NCBI GenBank assembly: GCA_902787715.1
Contig: CADAHQ010000002.1
Location: 372,001 to 436,000 of the forward strand
Direction: 5' to 3'
Origin: an uncultured Lachnospiraceae bacterium
Lineage (GTDB): Bacteria > Bacillota > Clostridia > Lachnospirales > Lachnospiraceae
Length of the DNA stretch: 64,000 nucleotides
Shown here: piece after piece, positions 1-9,143 of the stretch
Position numbering within the stretch: position 1 is the stretch's first letter
How the letters are laid out: the number at the start of each line of letters is the position of its first letter
Translations under genes and position numbers: made by a program
The notes under the pieces: model-generated
The model's input: the letters and a program-made list of their open reading frames with translations, nothing else
Database searches by the model: none
What the model was told of the DNA's origin: nothing

Positions 1-1130
1 AAGATGGTGCGAAGCACCTCGACGTTTTTGTCAAACCACCGGGTAACTTCCGTGGCGAAGACTTCATCGACGGCGACTTTCGCGTCGGTGTTTCCGAGCT
101 TCGTCTTGGTCTGGCCCTCGAACTGCGGGTCGGGGTGCTTGATGGAGACGATGGCGACGAGGCCGTTTCGCACGTCCTTGCCGTCGTAGTTGTCGTCCTT
201 ATCCTTGAGGAAACCGAGCTCTCTCGCGTAGGAGTTGAGAACGCGGGTTAAGGCGGTCTTAAAACCGGTCACAAGCGTTCCGCCGTCCACCACGTTGATG
301 CGGTTGCAGTACGCGTTGATCTGCTCGGTGTAATCGTTGATGTACTGGAAGGCGACTTCTACTTCGATGTCGCCCTTCTCACCGCTGATGTACACCGGCT
401 CGGGATGGAGCGGTGTCGCGTCGCGGTTGATATAGGAGATGAAACTCTTGATACCGTGCTCCTCGTAGTAGGTGCGGGTATCACCGGTCTTTTCGTCGGT
501 GAAGGTGATGGTCAGGCCGCGGTTTAAGAAAGCGATTTCCTTCAAGCGCTTGCAGATGGTCTCTGCCTTGAACTCCACGGTCTCGAAGATGGTGGGGTCG
601 GGGTAGAAGGTAACCTTTGTTCCGGTGTCGCTCTTTTTGCAGGTGCCCACCACCGGGAGAAGTCCGTCCACGAGCTTGGTTACGGGATGACCGCCGTCCT
701 TGTATTCGTCGCGGTACACGTTGCCGCCTCTCTTAATCTCCACGATCATGCGGGAGGAGAGAGCGTTTACAACGGAAGCGCCGACACCGTGCAGACCTCC
801 GGAAACCTTGTAGACGGAGTTGCCGAATTTGCCGCCCGCATGCAGAATCGTGTAGACGACACGTGCGGTGGGAATCTTCTTCGTCGGATGAATGTCCACC
901 GGAACGCCGCGACCGTGGTCGATGATGGTGATGCCGCCGTCTTTCTGAAGCGTGATATTGATTTCGGAGCAGTAGCCCGCGAGGTGCTCGTCGATGCCGT
1001 TGTCGAGAATCTCCCACACAAGGTGGTGCAGACCCTTTGTGCCCGTGGAGCCGATGTACATACCCGGTCTCTTGCGGACGGCCTCAAGCCCTTCCAGAAC
1101 CACAATCTGACTGCCGTTGTATTCTGCCAT
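1..1130 (-). CDS. gyrB: DNA gyrase subunit B-type topoisomerase, N-terminal part (runs off the window)
   Basis: This is the ATP-binding half of a type IIA topoisomerase B subunit. About 376 residues are visible of the roughly 640 usual for GyrB. The start ATG at 1128-1130 follows a GGAAGG-like ribosome site. The N-terminus has the GHKL ATPase landmarks in order: the segment VRKRPGMYIGS (about residues 18-28), EILDNGIDEHLAGYC (about 40-54), a Bergerat motif written DHGRGVP where DNGRGIP or DDGRGIP is usual, and the glycine-rich lid GGLHGVGASVVNALS (about 111-125). The transducer domain follows. Clostridia often carry two GyrB-like proteins plus a more divergent ParE, so this could be the second GyrB paralogue rather than the one beside gyrA. 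The subunit family is secure and the exact paralogue is not. It diverges from the phosphatase gene and has its own promoter at 1211-1239. Confidence 0.88.
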   Translation of the reverse strand, partial: MAEYNGSQIVVLEGLEAVRKRPGMYIGSTGTKGLHHLVWEILDNGIDEHLAGYCSEINITLQKDGGITIIDHGRGVPVDIHPTKKIPTARVVYTILHAGGKFGNSVYKVSGGLHGVGASVVNALSSRMIVEIKRGGNVYRDEYKDGGHPVTKLVDGLLPVVGTCKKSDTGTKVTFYPDPTIFETVEFKAETICKRLKEIAFLNRGLTITFTDEKTGDTRTYYEEHGIKSFISYINRDATPLHPEPVYISGEKGDIEVEVAFQYINDYTEQINAYCNRINVVDGGTLVTGFKTALTRVLNSYARELGFLKDKDDNYDGKDVRNGLVAIVSIKHPDPQFEGQTKTKLGNTDAKVAVDEVFATEVTRWFDKNVEVLRTI

Positions 1131-1210
1131 GTCGATACCTTCCTTACGGTTAGTGCGCCGGCACACGGAAAATGCGGCCCTTGCCGCTATCTTGTGCCTA
1201 CGACCCTACC

Positions 1211-1239
1211 ATAATACCACATTTTGGTATCACACGCAA
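1211..1239 (-). promoter_or_regulatory. Sigma-A promoter for the gyrB-type gene
   Basis: On the minus strand, TTGCGT (plus 1234-1239) is followed after 17 nt by TATTAT (plus 1211-1216). This would give a leader of about 75 nt before the ATG at 1130. Confidence 0.6.
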
Positions 1240-1383
1240 TGTTTCTTTTCGCGGGAACCCGCAAATTTACGTATACATGTGGACGGGGATACGTGTAGAA
1301 GATGGCCGCAGACTATTGACTTTTTCCGCCGTTTTTGGGATATTGGATTTATCTCAGCAAAAAAGAAACGGAGGAGTATGGTT

Positions 1384-1827
1384 ATGAGCAGCGGATTTGA
1401 TGATGAGAGACAGCATGCCGTAGAAGTGATTCCGGGATTCATTCTCGGAGGAATTTACAACCTGGAAGAGATTTTGTACCTAAAGCCCGACGTACTTTTT
1501 CCGTTGGACCGACTGCCGGGCTGGGTGTGGAACAGCGGCTTTCGGGGGGAGATTGTTTACTATCCGATCACGGACTACGATGTGTTGCCGGATGATGTGT
1601 TGGACAAACTGGCAGAGGCCGCAGCGGAGCGCCTGCGCGCAGGGAAGCGCGTAGGAATGTTCTGCATCGGCGGACACGGGCGCACCGGTTACGCAGCGTC
1701 CTGTGTGCTGCATCTGTTAGGGGAAAAACGGCCGATTGCATTTCTTCGGGACAACTACAGCTATAAGGCTGTGGAAACGCAGGAGCAGGAGGCGGCCGTA
1801 CAGCGCTTCCGGGAGCGGCATGCGTAA
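1384..1827 (+). CDS. Protein tyrosine/dual-specificity phosphatase-like protein
   Basis: A 147-residue soluble protein with a cysteine phosphatase signature. Cys94-x5-Arg100 lies in CIGGHGRTG, the HCx5R P-loop of protein tyrosine and dual-specificity phosphatases, after a hydrophobic strand (RVGMF). A general-acid candidate Asp lies upstream in the segment YPITDYDVLPDD. The protein is short for a tyrosine phosphatase but fits a minimal cyclin-type phosphatase fold. I chose the ATG at 1384 because GGAGG at 1370-1374 is correctly spaced for it and too close to the in-frame ATG at 1378. Its substrate is unknown. It stands alone, divergent from gyrB. A weak TTGACT (1316-1321) upstream may be its -35. 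Confidence 0.7.
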   Translation: MSSGFDDERQHAVEVIPGFILGGIYNLEEILYLKPDVLFPLDRLPGWVWNSGFRGEIVYYPITDYDVLPDDVLDKLAEAAAERLRAGKRVGMFCIGGHGRTGYAASCVLHLLGEKRPIAFLRDNYSYKAVETQEQEAAVQRFRERHA

Positions 1828-1958
1828 CGATTCTTTTCCGCGGATCGAACCATGGTTTTGAAGGCCTTACTACGCTTTGCGGGGACGGATTTTACAACGC
1901 ATATTTGAATTCTCCGGAAAATGCTTGAAAATACCACAAAAAAACTCGAAATACCCCA

Positions 1959-1987
1959 TTGTTTTTTGCGAAATGCAGTGTTATAAT
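1959..1987 (+). promoter_or_regulatory. Sigma-A promoter for lysA
   Basis: TTGTTT (1959-1964), 17 nt spacer, then a perfect TATAAT (1982-1987). The leader would be only about 73 nt, too short for a lysine riboswitch. Confidence 0.75.
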
Positions 1988-2066
1988 GGCAAAAGTTTCG
2001 TGCTTGGAAATGCCGCACGGTTACGGCAGGTCCGAACAAACAAAAATCGAAGAAAGGAGTGAAACC

Positions 2067-3332
2067 ATGAGCAAGAAACCGTTTATAACCGAACAGCAGG
2101 TCAAAGAAATCGTAAAGACGTATCCTACGCCTTTCCATATCTATGACGAAGCTGCGATCCGTCGCAATGCCCGCGAGCTCTTCAAGGCATTTGCTTGGAA
2201 TAAGGGTTATAAGGAATTCTTTGCTGTCAAGGCCACTCCGAATCCGTATATTCTGCAGATTCTCCGCGAGGAGGGATGCGGTGCGGATTGCTCTTCCTAT
2301 ACCGAACTCTGCCTTGCCGACGCGGCCGGCATTCGCGGGGAGAATATTATGTTCTCATCCAATGAGACTCCTGCGGGCGAGTTCACAAAAGCACGGGAAC
2401 TGGGGGCTTATATTAACCTGGACGATGTGACGCACATTCCGTTCTTACAGGCGGAGTGCGGCATTCCGGAGACCGTTTGCATGCGGTACAATCCGGGCGG
2501 AGTCTATGAGCTCGGCAACGGGATTATGGACAACCCGGGAGACGCTAAGTACGGTTGCACGAAGGAGCAGCTGATCGAGGCGTTCCGTACGCTGAAGGGG
2601 CTCGGAGTGAAGCATTTCGGCATTCACTCGTTCCTCGTTAGTAACACAACGGCGGAGAATTACTATCCGACGCTTGCAAAGACTCTCTTTACGCTCGCAG
2701 TGGAATTGAAGGAAGCCACGGGAGTGCATATTGCGTTTGTCAATCTTTCCGGCGGAATCGGTGTGCCTTACCGCCCGGAGCAGTCGGCTGTCGATATCGC
2801 GGCGGTCGGTCGTGGCGTAAAGGAAGTTTTTGAGGAGGTATTGGTACCGGCAGGAATGGACGATGTTGCCGTCTATACCGAGCTGGGACGCTACATGCTT
2901 GCGCCTTACGGCGGGCTTGTGGTCCGTGCCATCCATGAGAAGCACATTTACAAGGAGTACATCGGCGTGGATGCCTGCGCCGTCAACCTGATGCGGCCTG
3001 CTATGTACGGGGCGTATCACCACATCACGGTTTTGGGGAAGGAGAATGAACCGTGCGATCACACGTATGATGTGGTCGGCTCTTTGTGCGAGAATAATGA
3101 CAAGTTTGCGATTGATCGCAAACTGCCGAAGATCGATATCGGCGATTACCTGTTCATCCATGATACCGGTGCCCACGGATTTTCCATGGGGTACAATTAC
3201 AACGGTAAACTGAGATCGGCGGAGCTTTTGTTGCGCCCGGATAGGTCGGTGACAAGAATCCGAAGGGCGGAAACGCCTGCGGATTACTTCGCAACCTTCG
3301 ATTTCAGTGACATCATGAAAGGACATTATTGA
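2067..3332 (+). CDS. lysA: Diaminopimelate decarboxylase
   Basis: A 421-residue fold-type III PLP decarboxylase, which converts meso-diaminopimelate to lysine in the cytoplasm. The PLP lysine is K55 in FAVKATPNP. The glycine-rich phosphate-binding stretch is LSGGIGVPYRP, and the C-terminal domain carries GSLCENNDKFA, the site of the Cys/Glu that completes the partner active site in this family. The segment GYNYNGKLRSAELLL near the C-terminus is also typical. The ATG at 2067 follows AGAAAGGAG at 2050-2058. It is monocistronic: a strong promoter lies upstream and an intrinsic terminator at 3378-3408. Related carboxynorspermidine or arginine decarboxylases share the fold, but the overall motif set fits LysA best. 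Confidence 0.88.
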   Translation: MSKKPFITEQQVKEIVKTYPTPFHIYDEAAIRRNARELFKAFAWNKGYKEFFAVKATPNPYILQILREEGCGADCSSYTELCLADAAGIRGENIMFSSNETPAGEFTKARELGAYINLDDVTHIPFLQAECGIPETVCMRYNPGGVYELGNGIMDNPGDAKYGCTKEQLIEAFRTLKGLGVKHFGIHSFLVSNTTAENYYPTLAKTLFTLAVELKEATGVHIAFVNLSGGIGVPYRPEQSAVDIAAVGRGVKEVFEEVLVPAGMDDVAVYTELGRYMLAPYGGLVVRAIHEKHIYKEYIGVDACAVNLMRPAMYGAYHHITVLGKENEPCDHTYDVVGSLCENNDKFAIDRKLPKIDIGDYLFIHDTGAHGFSMGYNYNGKLRSAELLLRPDRSVTRIRRAETPADYFATFDFSDIMKGHY

Positions 3333-3377
3333 TGACCGGTCCGCAGGGCGGACGGCGTCATGGCAATTGTGTGATAT

Positions 3378-3408
3378 CGGCACGGCGGTTTCGTCGTGCC
3401 GTTTTTTT
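3378..3408 (+). terminator. Rho-independent terminator of lysA
   Basis: Stem CGGCACG (3378-3384) and CGTGCCG (3395-3401), directly followed by seven T residues (3402-3408), 46 bp after the lysA stop. Confidence 0.85.
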
Positions 3409-3430
3409 GCGCGCTAAGCGAGTGCGCTCA

Positions 3431-3664
3431 CACCGCCGGAGGGCGGCGAGGTTGGACAGACGACCTTGCGGAAACGTAGTTTCCGGCAAGTCGGAAGGAC
3501 AAGCTCGAGAGCGGACGAAGTCCGCGTGTGAGCGCCGAGCGCACGTACACCGCCGGAGGGCGGCGAGGTTGGACAGACGACCTTGCGGAAACGCAGTTTC
3601 CGGCAAGTCGGAAGGACAAGCTCGAGAGCGGACGAAGTCCGCGTGTGAGCGCCGAGCGCACGTA
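3431..3664. repeat. Two tandem copies of a 117-bp hairpin-rich unit
   Basis: Units at 3431-3547 and 3548-3664 are identical except for one base (T at 3477, C at 3594). Each unit holds several strong palindromes: CCGCC/GGGCGG around a GGA loop, CTTGC...GGAAAC around GTA or GCA with GTTTCC...GCAAG, and GCGGAC-GAA-GTCCGC. A further palindrome GCGAGC-TTAT-GCTCGC lies just outside, near 3671-3686. All frames are open by chance, which extends an apparent reading frame into the next gene, but the palindromic composition and exact tandem copy argue for a non-coding repeat. The gene-free stretch 3333-3751 otherwise holds only the lysA terminator and the ribosome site of the next gene. Confidence 0.9.
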
Positions 3665-3751
3665 CACCGAGCGAGCTTATGCTCGCGAGGTTGCCGCGCG
3701 GAAGAACGGCAAGCTTTACCTGCCCCGCCGGGGCAGAGAAATGAGGTGACA

Positions 3752-6139
3752 ATGGGTAAGAAGAACCGGAAGATTTCGGAGGAGCCGACGAAGGCAACCG
3801 GAAAGCTTCCGAAGGAAATTGAAGTCGACCTTCGCGACCGCGGCGTCTGCGAGGCGGATGTGTATGTGTGCGTTCGCACGGATATGGATCTGACCTGCGC
3901 GTTTACGCCTGGTTACATCGTGATGACGAAGGACCGGCTGATTACCGCGACGGCGGACCCGCTGTCGGGGGAAGTTCATTACTTTAAGGGAATGGAGACC
4001 CGCAAGACGAGAAAGATTGCGGAGGACCGCGAGTGGAGATTTGCGGAATTTGACATTTCCGATGTGAAGAAGACGTATATCGAACGCACGGTGAGCGGCG
4101 GTTTCTTAATCCTGGTTCACAAGGACAAGGATGACCCCGAGGCGGACGGCGCGGCGGAGACCGTTGCTGCGGTTTCCAACCACTGCATGAGCAGCGCCAC
4201 GAAAATCGAGCGTTTGTGTGAAAAGATTGCCGACGGCAAGGAGATTGACGAGGAGGCTTTGGAGGATGACGAGGAAGAGGAGTACTGCCCGGTTTGCGGC
4301 ATGATGTACCCCGACTCCGACCGGAAGATCTGCCCGAAGTGCATGAACAAGAAGTCCATTTTCCGCAGAACCATCGGATATCTGAAGCCATACAAGGGAC
4401 GCATCGCCGTGATGTTTCTGTGCTACCTGGCAACGGCGGCACTCAACATCGTATGGCCGTACTTAAACGGTGTCGTGCTCTACAAGAAGGTGCTCGGCAA
4501 GGACGAGAGATTCCTTTCGTTCCTCTCCGTGAAGGGCAACCGCTATGTGACGATTCTGCTTCTTTTAGTGCTCACCATGGTGATGACGAAGCTCACCATG
4601 CAGCTTGTGGGTATCCTGCAGGGTGTCATGACAGCGAGGATTGTTCCGAGAGTTGTCAAGTCGATGCGCAACGACGTGTTCGGTGCCATGGGCAAGCTCT
4701 CCATCAACTTCTTTACGAGCAAGCAGACCGGGTCATTGATGACCCGCGTCATGTCCGACTCGGACGAGGTGTCCGGCTTCTTCATCGACGGACTTCCGTA
4801 CTTTTTGATCAATGTATTTTCCATCATCGCCATGGCGGTGGTGATGTTCAGCCTTAGCTGGCCGCTTGCCATCGTAGCGCAGATGTTTATGCCGATTACC
4901 TTCTTCGTGAGCTGGAAGATGCTCCCAAGACTGTGGCACCGCTACGGAAGACGGCACCGCGCGACGAGATCGTTAAACTCCAAGATTCATGACAACTTAA
5001 GCGGCGCACGCGTCGTCAAGGCGTTCGGCCAGGAGGGCAGCGAGGTCAAGCGGTTTGACAAGAGCAACGAGAAGGTTCGCAACGCAGACCTTGCGGTTAT
5101 GAACTACGACAACAAGTTCTCGGCGCTCTACTCGGCAGCGGAGAACCTGGCGTCTCTGATGGTTTACATCTTCGGCGCGTACCTGATTCTCATCCAGAAG
5201 CGGTTCGACTACGCGATTCTGATTACCTTCGCGGGCTATGTCGGACAGCTGACCGGACCGATGGATTTCATGTCGTTCTTCTTCCGCTGGTTCACCAGCT
5301 GCATGAACAGCGCACAGCGTATGTTCGAGATTATCGATGCGGTTCCGGAGATCGCGGAGAAGGAAAATGCAGTTTCCTTGGACACCATCGACGGCACCAT
5401 CGAGATGAAGGATGTCACCTTCGGTTACGAGAAGAACAAGCCGGTTCTTAAGAACATCAACATGAAGGTCGAGGGCGGCCACATGCTCGGTATCGTCGGA
5501 CGTTCCGGCGCGGGCAAGACCACCATCGTCAACCTGATCTCGCGACTCTACGACCCGCAGGAGGGCACGGTTACGTTGGACGGCGTGAACTTAAAGGACC
5601 TTTCCTTCAAGACGCTCCGCGGCAACGTCGCCATGGTTTCGCAGGAGACCTACATGTTCATGGGAACCGTTGCGGAAAATATCGCCTACGCGAAGAAGGA
5701 TGCTTCCCGCGCGGAGATCATCCGCGCCGCGGTCCTTGCAAGCGCGCACGATTTCATCTGCCGCATGCCGGACGGCTACGACACCATCATCGGTTCCTCG
5801 GGACGGGAGCTCTCCGGCGGTGAACGCCAGCGAATCTCCATCGCCCGCGCCATCTTAGCCAACCCGAAGATTCTCATCCTTGACGAGGCGACGGCGGCGG
5901 TGGACACCGAGACCGAGCAGGCGATCCAGCAGTCTATCAACATGCTCATCAAGGGCCGTACGACAATCTCCATCGCGCACCGTCTCTCGACGCTTCGTGA
6001 CGCGGACACGCTGATTGTCATCGACGAAGGCAAGATTGCCGAGCAGGGAACCCACGAGGAGCTCATCGCGAAGAAGGGTGTGTACTACAAGCTGAAGGAG
6101 CTGCAGACCAAAGCGCTGGCTCTCAAGGGAATTGAGTAA
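3752..6139 (+). CDS. ABC exporter (fused permease-ATPase) with N-terminal PH-like domain and zinc ribbon
   Basis: A 795-residue half-transporter. Residues 1-170 form a mostly beta domain resembling bacterial PH-like domains. An acidic linker and a zinc ribbon (CPVC...CPKC, about residues 178-201) come next, then a six-helix type IV exporter membrane domain (about 215-500). The ATPase domain has Walker A GRSGAGKTT (about 583), signature LSGGERQR (about 688), Walker B ILILDEATAAVD with the catalytic Glu, and the H-loop SIAHRLSTL. The ATG at 3752 follows AGGTGA. The apparent open frame upstream is repeat DNA. It forms a unit with the DUF1854 gene and a second ABC gene of the same design, so the two half-transporters probably pair. 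Substrate unknown. DUF1854/ABC pairs are annotated as cyanophycin-associated in other bacteria, but no cyanophycin gene is seen here. Confidence 0.85.
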   Translation: MGKKNRKISEEPTKATGKLPKEIEVDLRDRGVCEADVYVCVRTDMDLTCAFTPGYIVMTKDRLITATADPLSGEVHYFKGMETRKTRKIAEDREWRFAEFDISDVKKTYIERTVSGGFLILVHKDKDDPEADGAAETVAAVSNHCMSSATKIERLCEKIADGKEIDEEALEDDEEEEYCPVCGMMYPDSDRKICPKCMNKKSIFRRTIGYLKPYKGRIAVMFLCYLATAALNIVWPYLNGVVLYKKVLGKDERFLSFLSVKGNRYVTILLLLVLTMVMTKLTMQLVGILQGVMTARIVPRVVKSMRNDVFGAMGKLSINFFTSKQTGSLMTRVMSDSDEVSGFFIDGLPYFLINVFSIIAMAVVMFSLSWPLAIVAQMFMPITFFVSWKMLPRLWHRYGRRHRATRSLNSKIHDNLSGARVVKAFGQEGSEVKRFDKSNEKVRNADLAVMNYDNKFSALYSAAENLASLMVYIFGAYLILIQKRFDYAILITFAGYVGQLTGPMDFMSFFFRWFTSCMNSAQRMFEIIDAVPEIAEKENAVSLDTIDGTIEMKDVTFGYEKNKPVLKNINMKVEGGHMLGIVGRSGAGKTTIVNLISRLYDPQEGTVTLDGVNLKDLSFKTLRGNVAMVSQETYMFMGTVAENIAYAKKDASRAEIIRAAVLASAHDFICRMPDGYDTIIGSSGRELSGGERQRISIARAILANPKILILDEATAAVDTETEQAIQQSINMLIKGRTTISIAHRLSTLRDADTLIVIDEGKIAEQGTHEELIAKKGVYYKLKELQTKALALKGIE

Positions 6140-6217
6140 CGGTGCGGGGGTATCGCACACAACGAACATATGAGGCGGCATTTTCCGACGGAAGATGCCT
6201 GCAGATAGGAGTACAGT

Positions 6218-6805
6218 ATGGGTTTTAAGAATTTTGAGGGAGCGGATGAGGAATTCAACCTTGAACAGATGGAAGCCGAGACGGAGGAAATGCTCCGCAT
6301 GCGCTTCTTAAGCGATGCGAACGCGAAGTTCGAGCGCACCGCAGGCGGTTTTGTGAGCCTCGACATCCCCGAAGGGGAGGACGGCAAGGCAGAGCATTAC
6401 GACCGCGTGCGCGTCGTCCGGAGCTTTCCGTTCACCGCTCCGAATACGTATATCTCTATCCGTACGACGGAGGAGAAGTCGAAGGAAATCGGCATCATCA
6501 AGGACATCGCAAAGGACGTCTCCAAGGAGACCCGGAAGATGCTCGAGGAGCAGATGAGCCTTCGGTATTTTACGCCGGTGATCACGAAGATCAACGACAT
6601 CAAGGAGGAGTACGGCCACGCTTACTGGGACGTTGTGACCACGGAGGGTCCGTGCAAATTCGTCATCTACATGAACTCGAGCTCCGTGGTGAGCTTAAGC
6701 GACGTGCGCCTGATGATCTCCGACCTTGACGGAAACCGTTTCGAGATACCGGATTATACGCAGCTTTCTGCGGGGGAATTAAAGAAGCTTGACCTGTTCC
6801 TGTAA
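6218..6805 (+). CDS. DUF1854 family protein
   Basis: A 195-residue soluble protein with no signal peptide or membrane segment. The stretch from about residue 30 to the end resembles DUF1854: a basic strand-rich core (VRVVRSFPFTAPNTYISIRT), a helix (KDVSKETRKMLEEQMSLRYF) and a C-terminal stretch ending LSAGELKKLDLFL. The N-terminal 30 residues are acidic. The gene sits between two ABC exporter genes, 78 bp after the first and 18 bp before the second. This arrangement suggests an accessory subunit or adaptor of the heterodimeric transporter. In other bacteria the family is named after association with cyanophycin metabolism; that link is family knowledge and is not visible here. Biochemical role unknown. 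Confidence 0.7.
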   Translation: MGFKNFEGADEEFNLEQMEAETEEMLRMRFLSDANAKFERTAGGFVSLDIPEGEDGKAEHYDRVRVVRSFPFTAPNTYISIRTTEEKSKEIGIIKDIAKDVSKETRKMLEEQMSLRYFTPVITKINDIKEEYGHAYWDVVTTEGPCKFVIYMNSSSVVSLSDVRLMISDLDGNRFEIPDYTQLSAGELKKLDLFL

Positions 6806-6823
6806 TGGAAAAGGAGGATACGA

Positions 6824-9055
6824 ATGAATCTATTGTTTGACCTGCCGGCGGCGCAACGGGGCGCCTTCACGCCGGCGGACGGAGAGGAGATAAAGTACTG
6901 CTCGCCCTGCGACATCGACCGCGAAGGCAAGCTTACCCACGACCGCTATCTGGTCGTGACGAACAAGCGCCTTCTGGTGATTGCGGGTACGCAGACAGAG
7001 ACCGACCTCGCACTTTCGGACATCACGTACTTAAAATGCGACCCGCTCGTCAACAACGGTCTTCTGATTGCGAAGACCGTGCAAAACGACACGGAGCAGA
7101 TTCTGGCGCGGTTTACCATGAAGCATGTGTCCCGGGTGGCATTTATCGCCAAGGGCGCGCTTCTTCTGCGGGACGGCATCAAAAAGCAGGTGATCAGTCG
7201 TGAGTACGACAAGACCTGTCCCATCTGCGGGCGGGCGCTGCGCGGCACGCGAGAGTGCCCCAAATGCAGTCACAAGCCCTCCGTTCTTTGGAAGTTTTTC
7301 AAGCTCTGCGGAGCTTATAAAGGATGGCTCGCAGTCATCGCGGTTTTGATGCTTTGCGTAGCAATCATCCAGCTGGTGATCCCGAAGATCCAGCAGATTT
7401 TTATCGATGATTACCTGGTGCCCGGCAAGGGCGGCTGGAAGGAGATCGGCATCTATGCGGGCGCCATGATTGGAGTCACGATCATCACGATCTTACTGCA
7501 TGTGCTCCGCTACTGGATGTGTATCTCCATGGGTACCAAGATGAGCATGGACCTTCGGCAAATGCTCTACAAGAAAGTCCAGCTGTTGTCGCTCTCGTTC
7601 ATTCAGGACCGCCGTCCCGGCGAGCTCATGAACCGCATCGTCAGCGATACGGCACAGGTTCGAAGATTCATGGAGGAGGCATTTTCCGGAATGTTCTCCT
7701 GCATCATCACCATGGTTTCCGTGGTCATCTATATGGTTATGATGGACTGGAAGCTCACAATCATGTCGGTTGTCTTCGTGCCGATTGCCCTCGGGCTTTC
7801 CATCTCGTTCCGCAAGAACATTCACAAGCGTTTCCACATGCAGTGGCATCGCTTTGACAAGACCAACAGCGGCCTGCAGGACATTCTCTCGGGCATGCGT
7901 GTGGTGAAGTCCTTCGGTACCGAGGAGCAGGAGACGGAGCATTTCCGCAAGCTCACCGATGATTTTGCAAAGGTGCAGGAGCGAAACGAAGTCTTCTGGG
8001 CTTCGCTGTTCCCGCTGGTTTCCTTTGTGATGGGCTTGGGCATCTACGTTGTAACGTACTTCGGCGGTGTCGGCGTGTTGGAGGACCGCTTCACGGTGGG
8101 CCAGCTGCAGCAGTTCATCACTTACACCTGGATGCTGTACGGGCCTCTGGGGTGGATGACATTCCTTCCGCGAATGATCACCCAGCTGATGACCAGCCTC
8201 GAGCGTATCTACGACGTCATGGACGAGGAGCCTTTGATCCGCGACCACGAGGAAGCCCAGGATATCGACCTTAAGGGCGAGGTGGAATTTAAGGATGTGA
8301 CCTTCGGGTACCGCTCGTACGAGCCGGTTTTGGAGAAGATCAACTTAAAGGTGAAGCCCGGCGAGATGATTGGTCTTGTAGGCGCATCCGGCACCGGAAA
8401 GTCGACGATGATCAACCTCATCATGCGCCTCTACGAGGTGGATGACGGTCAGCTCTTAATCGACGGCAAGGACATCAACGACCTGAAGATCGAGAAATAC
8501 CATTCGCAGATCGGCGTCGTGCTGCAGGAGAACTTCCTCTTCGCCGGCACAATCTACAACAATCTGCGGTTTGCCAAGCCCGACGCGACGGAGGAGGAAA
8601 TCATCATGGCGGCCAAGATGGCAAATGCCCATGATTTCATCGTGAAGACGCCCGACGGCTACAACACCTACGTCGGAGAGCACGGCTACAGCCTTTCGGG
8701 CGGCGAGAGACAGCGCCTCGCCATCGCGCGCGCGATTCTCAACAAGCCGAAGCTTCTCATCCTTGACGAGGCGACCTCCGCTCTCGATACGGAGAGCGAG
8801 TACCTGATTCAGAAGGCTCTGGAGCGCCTGACGGCGGGCTGCACCACATTCGCCATCGCACACCGCCTGTCGACCCTCAAGGATGCGGACCGTCTGGTTG
8901 TCATCGACGGCCACCACATCGCCGAGGTGGGCACCCACAACGAGTTGATGGAGAAGAAGGGCATCTACTACGGCCTTGTTACGGCCCAGCTGCAAATGCA
9001 GGCCCTCAAGGGCGAGGACCCCGTGCTTGCGGACGGCGCACCCGCAGGGGCGTAA
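6824..9055 (+). CDS. ABC exporter (fused permease-ATPase), second half-transporter with PH-like domain and zinc ribbon
   Basis: A 743-residue partner of the 3752 gene with the same order of parts. An N-terminal beta-rich PH-like domain (about 1-125) is followed by a zinc ribbon with CPIC...CPKC (about 131-146), six membrane helices (about 165-430) and an ATPase domain. That domain has Walker A GASGTGKST (about 520), LSGGERQR (about 624), LLILDEATSALD and the H-loop AIAHRLSTL. Both half-transporters keep the catalytic Glu and His, so neither site is obviously degenerate. The ATG at 6824 follows AAGGAGG. The extra cytosolic PH-like and zinc-ribbon modules are unusual for exporters and may bind a cytosolic cargo or the DUF1854 protein; that is inference. 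Confidence 0.85.
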   Translation: MNLLFDLPAAQRGAFTPADGEEIKYCSPCDIDREGKLTHDRYLVVTNKRLLVIAGTQTETDLALSDITYLKCDPLVNNGLLIAKTVQNDTEQILARFTMKHVSRVAFIAKGALLLRDGIKKQVISREYDKTCPICGRALRGTRECPKCSHKPSVLWKFFKLCGAYKGWLAVIAVLMLCVAIIQLVIPKIQQIFIDDYLVPGKGGWKEIGIYAGAMIGVTIITILLHVLRYWMCISMGTKMSMDLRQMLYKKVQLLSLSFIQDRRPGELMNRIVSDTAQVRRFMEEAFSGMFSCIITMVSVVIYMVMMDWKLTIMSVVFVPIALGLSISFRKNIHKRFHMQWHRFDKTNSGLQDILSGMRVVKSFGTEEQETEHFRKLTDDFAKVQERNEVFWASLFPLVSFVMGLGIYVVTYFGGVGVLEDRFTVGQLQQFITYTWMLYGPLGWMTFLPRMITQLMTSLERIYDVMDEEPLIRDHEEAQDIDLKGEVEFKDVTFGYRSYEPVLEKINLKVKPGEMIGLVGASGTGKSTMINLIMRLYEVDDGQLLIDGKDINDLKIEKYHSQIGVVLQENFLFAGTIYNNLRFAKPDATEEEIIMAAKMANAHDFIVKTPDGYNTYVGEHGYSLSGGERQRLAIARAILNKPKLLILDEATSALDTESEYLIQKALERLTAGCTTFAIAHRLSTLKDADRLVVIDGHHIAEVGTHNELMEKKGIYYGLVTAQLQMQALKGEDPVLADGAPAGA

Positions 9056-9143
9056 AGACCGGGCTGCTGAGGCGGCAGGATGCCGGAGCAACAGGCGATT
9101 CACGCTTGGCACGTGAGCGCAAAACAAGAAGGAAAGGTCAGCA

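Noticed and set aside
687..1214. Plus-strand open frame over the start of the gyrB-type gene
   Set aside because: The minus strand encodes clear GyrB motifs through this whole stretch, so the plus frame is a shadow.
1988..2066. Lysine riboswitch upstream of lysA
   Set aside because: The leader after the promoter is under 80 nt and none of the L-box core motifs are seen.
3431..3664. CRISPR array
   Set aside because: There are only two units, adjacent without spacers, 117 bp long and internally palindromic. No cas genes are present. The 30-bp repeats at 61111-61170 also have no spacer.
3329..3751. An in-frame extension of the first ABC exporter that would add about 140 N-terminal residues
   Set aside because: It runs through the 117-bp tandem repeat, gives an Arg-rich duplicated sequence, and the ATG at 3752 has its own ribosome site.
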